Positions 12,563 to 13,025 of a stretch of DNA of 13,025 nt are shown piece by piece. Position numbers and translations under genes: made by a program. Where the stretch lies: assembly GCA_034411955.1 (NCBI GenBank), contig DAOUMF010000196.1, forward strand, positions 1 to 13,025. Direction: 5' to 3'. Every line of letters begins with the position of its first letter. Position 1 is the first letter of the stretch. Below the pieces are notes generated by a model that was not told the origin of the DNA, did no database searches, and saw nothing but the letters and a program-made list of their open reading frames with translations. This stretch comes from DAOUMF01 sp034411955. Lineage in GTDB: Bacteria; Chloroflexota; Dehalococcoidia; SM23-28-2; RBG-16-64-32.

Positions 12563-13025
12563 GTGGTCGCCTCCCTGGAGATAGAGCCCATTCGGGCGGA
12601 GATCCCGGCCACCGCTTCCGTCATCTACCTCAACACTGGCTGGCAGGGGCCCTCCCCGCGCCCGGTCATCGGCGCCGTCCAGGAGACGCTCGCCATGGAA
12701 GCGGAGGCGCCCACGGCACCCCCCGCCAACGCCAAGAAGCTAGAGGTCTCCCGCAAAGCCCGTCGCACCCTGGCCGACCTCATCGACGCTACGCCGGAGG
12801 AGATCTCCCTTCAGCAGAACACCACGGAAGGGATAAACATCGTGGTGAGCGGCCTGGGTCTCAAGCCCGGCGACGAAGTCATAACCTGCAGCCTGGATCA
12901 CTCTTCCGTGGTGGTCCCCTTCTACTACAGCCGCGAGCGCCAGGGCGTGGCGGCAAAGATGGTCCACCTGTCCGCCCGCGATAGTGACGCCGACATCCTG
13001 GCCAAGTTTGAGGAGGCGTTGACGC
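12563..13025 (+). CDS. Class V PLP-dependent aminotransferase / cysteine desulfurase-like, N-terminal part (3' end outside window)
   Basis: The frame stays open from the GTG at 12563 to the window edge, giving 154 residues. Near the N-terminus YLNTGWQGPSPRPVIGAVQETL is the class V aminotransferase opening. QQNTTEGINIVVSGLGLKPGDEVITCSLDHSSVVVPFYY follows, where the His of the LDHSS segment corresponds to the PLP-stacking histidine of SufS/NifS-like enzymes. The PLP-binding lysine would lie beyond the window. GTG is chosen because no other start codon precedes it in the 40-bp gap after rpsT; AAGG (12552-12555) is a weak ribosome-binding site 7 nt away. Whether it is a cysteine desulfurase, an isopenicillin epimerase-like protein or another aminotransferase cannot be settled from the fragment. 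Confidence 0.85.
   Translation, partial: MVASLEIEPIRAEIPATASVIYLNTGWQGPSPRPVIGAVQETLAMEAEAPTAPPANAKKLEVSRKARRTLADLIDATPEEISLQQNTTEGINIVVSGLGLKPGDEVITCSLDHSSVVVPFYYSRERQGVAAKMVHLSARDSDADILAKFEEALT

Noticed and set aside
1..13025. CRISPR array, prophage, insertion sequence, toxin-antitoxin or defence system
   Set aside because: No spaced repeats, transposase, integrase or defence-type motif was seen on either strand.

Overview
This GC-rich window carries tightly packed bacterial housekeeping genes and looks like chromosome from an uncultured Chloroflexota-type bacterium, possibly Dehalococcoidia. That placement is an inference from gene style: the PurA variant motifs, a zinc-ribbon protein with four CxxC pairs, an S20 with a long basic tail, an F420/PPOX-type protein, and a short dispersed repeat inserted in a reading frame. 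There is no phage, transposase, CRISPR array or toxin-antitoxin module, and I see no tRNA or rRNA gene. I did not find an obviously new multi-gene system. The interesting signals are in the non-coding DNA and in how translation starts.

Plus strand, 1-5584: the 3' end of pnp (polynucleotide phosphorylase, with an Arg/Gly- then Pro/Gln-rich tail), then dapB, a sulfide:quinone-reductase-like flavoprotein, asd, dapA and a small conserved-looking unknown protein. DapB, Asd and DapA are three steps of the diaminopimelate/lysine pathway. The flavoprotein gene sits between dapB and asd, and a likely second promoter precedes asd.

Minus strand, 5581-11883, read right to left: a four-CxxC zinc-ribbon protein with a near-consensus promoter; an M16 metallopeptidase with its own promoter overlapped by a striking dyad; a 351-bp spacer holding a foldable 89-nt element and a pair of GTTAAC boxes; an enoyl-CoA hydratase-family gene and a SAM methyltransferase, probably cotranscribed; purA with a strong promoter and a hairpin placed between its Shine-Dalgarno sequence and start codon; an F420/PPOX-family protein; and a small membrane zinc-ribbon protein. 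The last of these converges on the lysine cluster, and the two stop codons share one CTAG.

Plus strand, 12100-13025: rpsT (ribosomal protein S20), which appears to start at CTG and has its own promoter divergent from the zinc-ribbon gene, followed by the 5' part of a class V PLP-dependent aminotransferase/cysteine-desulfurase-like gene that runs off the window.

TATACT recurs as the -10 hexamer of the purA, M16 and enoyl-CoA hydratase promoters, so an ordinary housekeeping sigma factor probably reads this region. All promoter, operator and RNA calls come from reading the sequence by eye and have not been tested.
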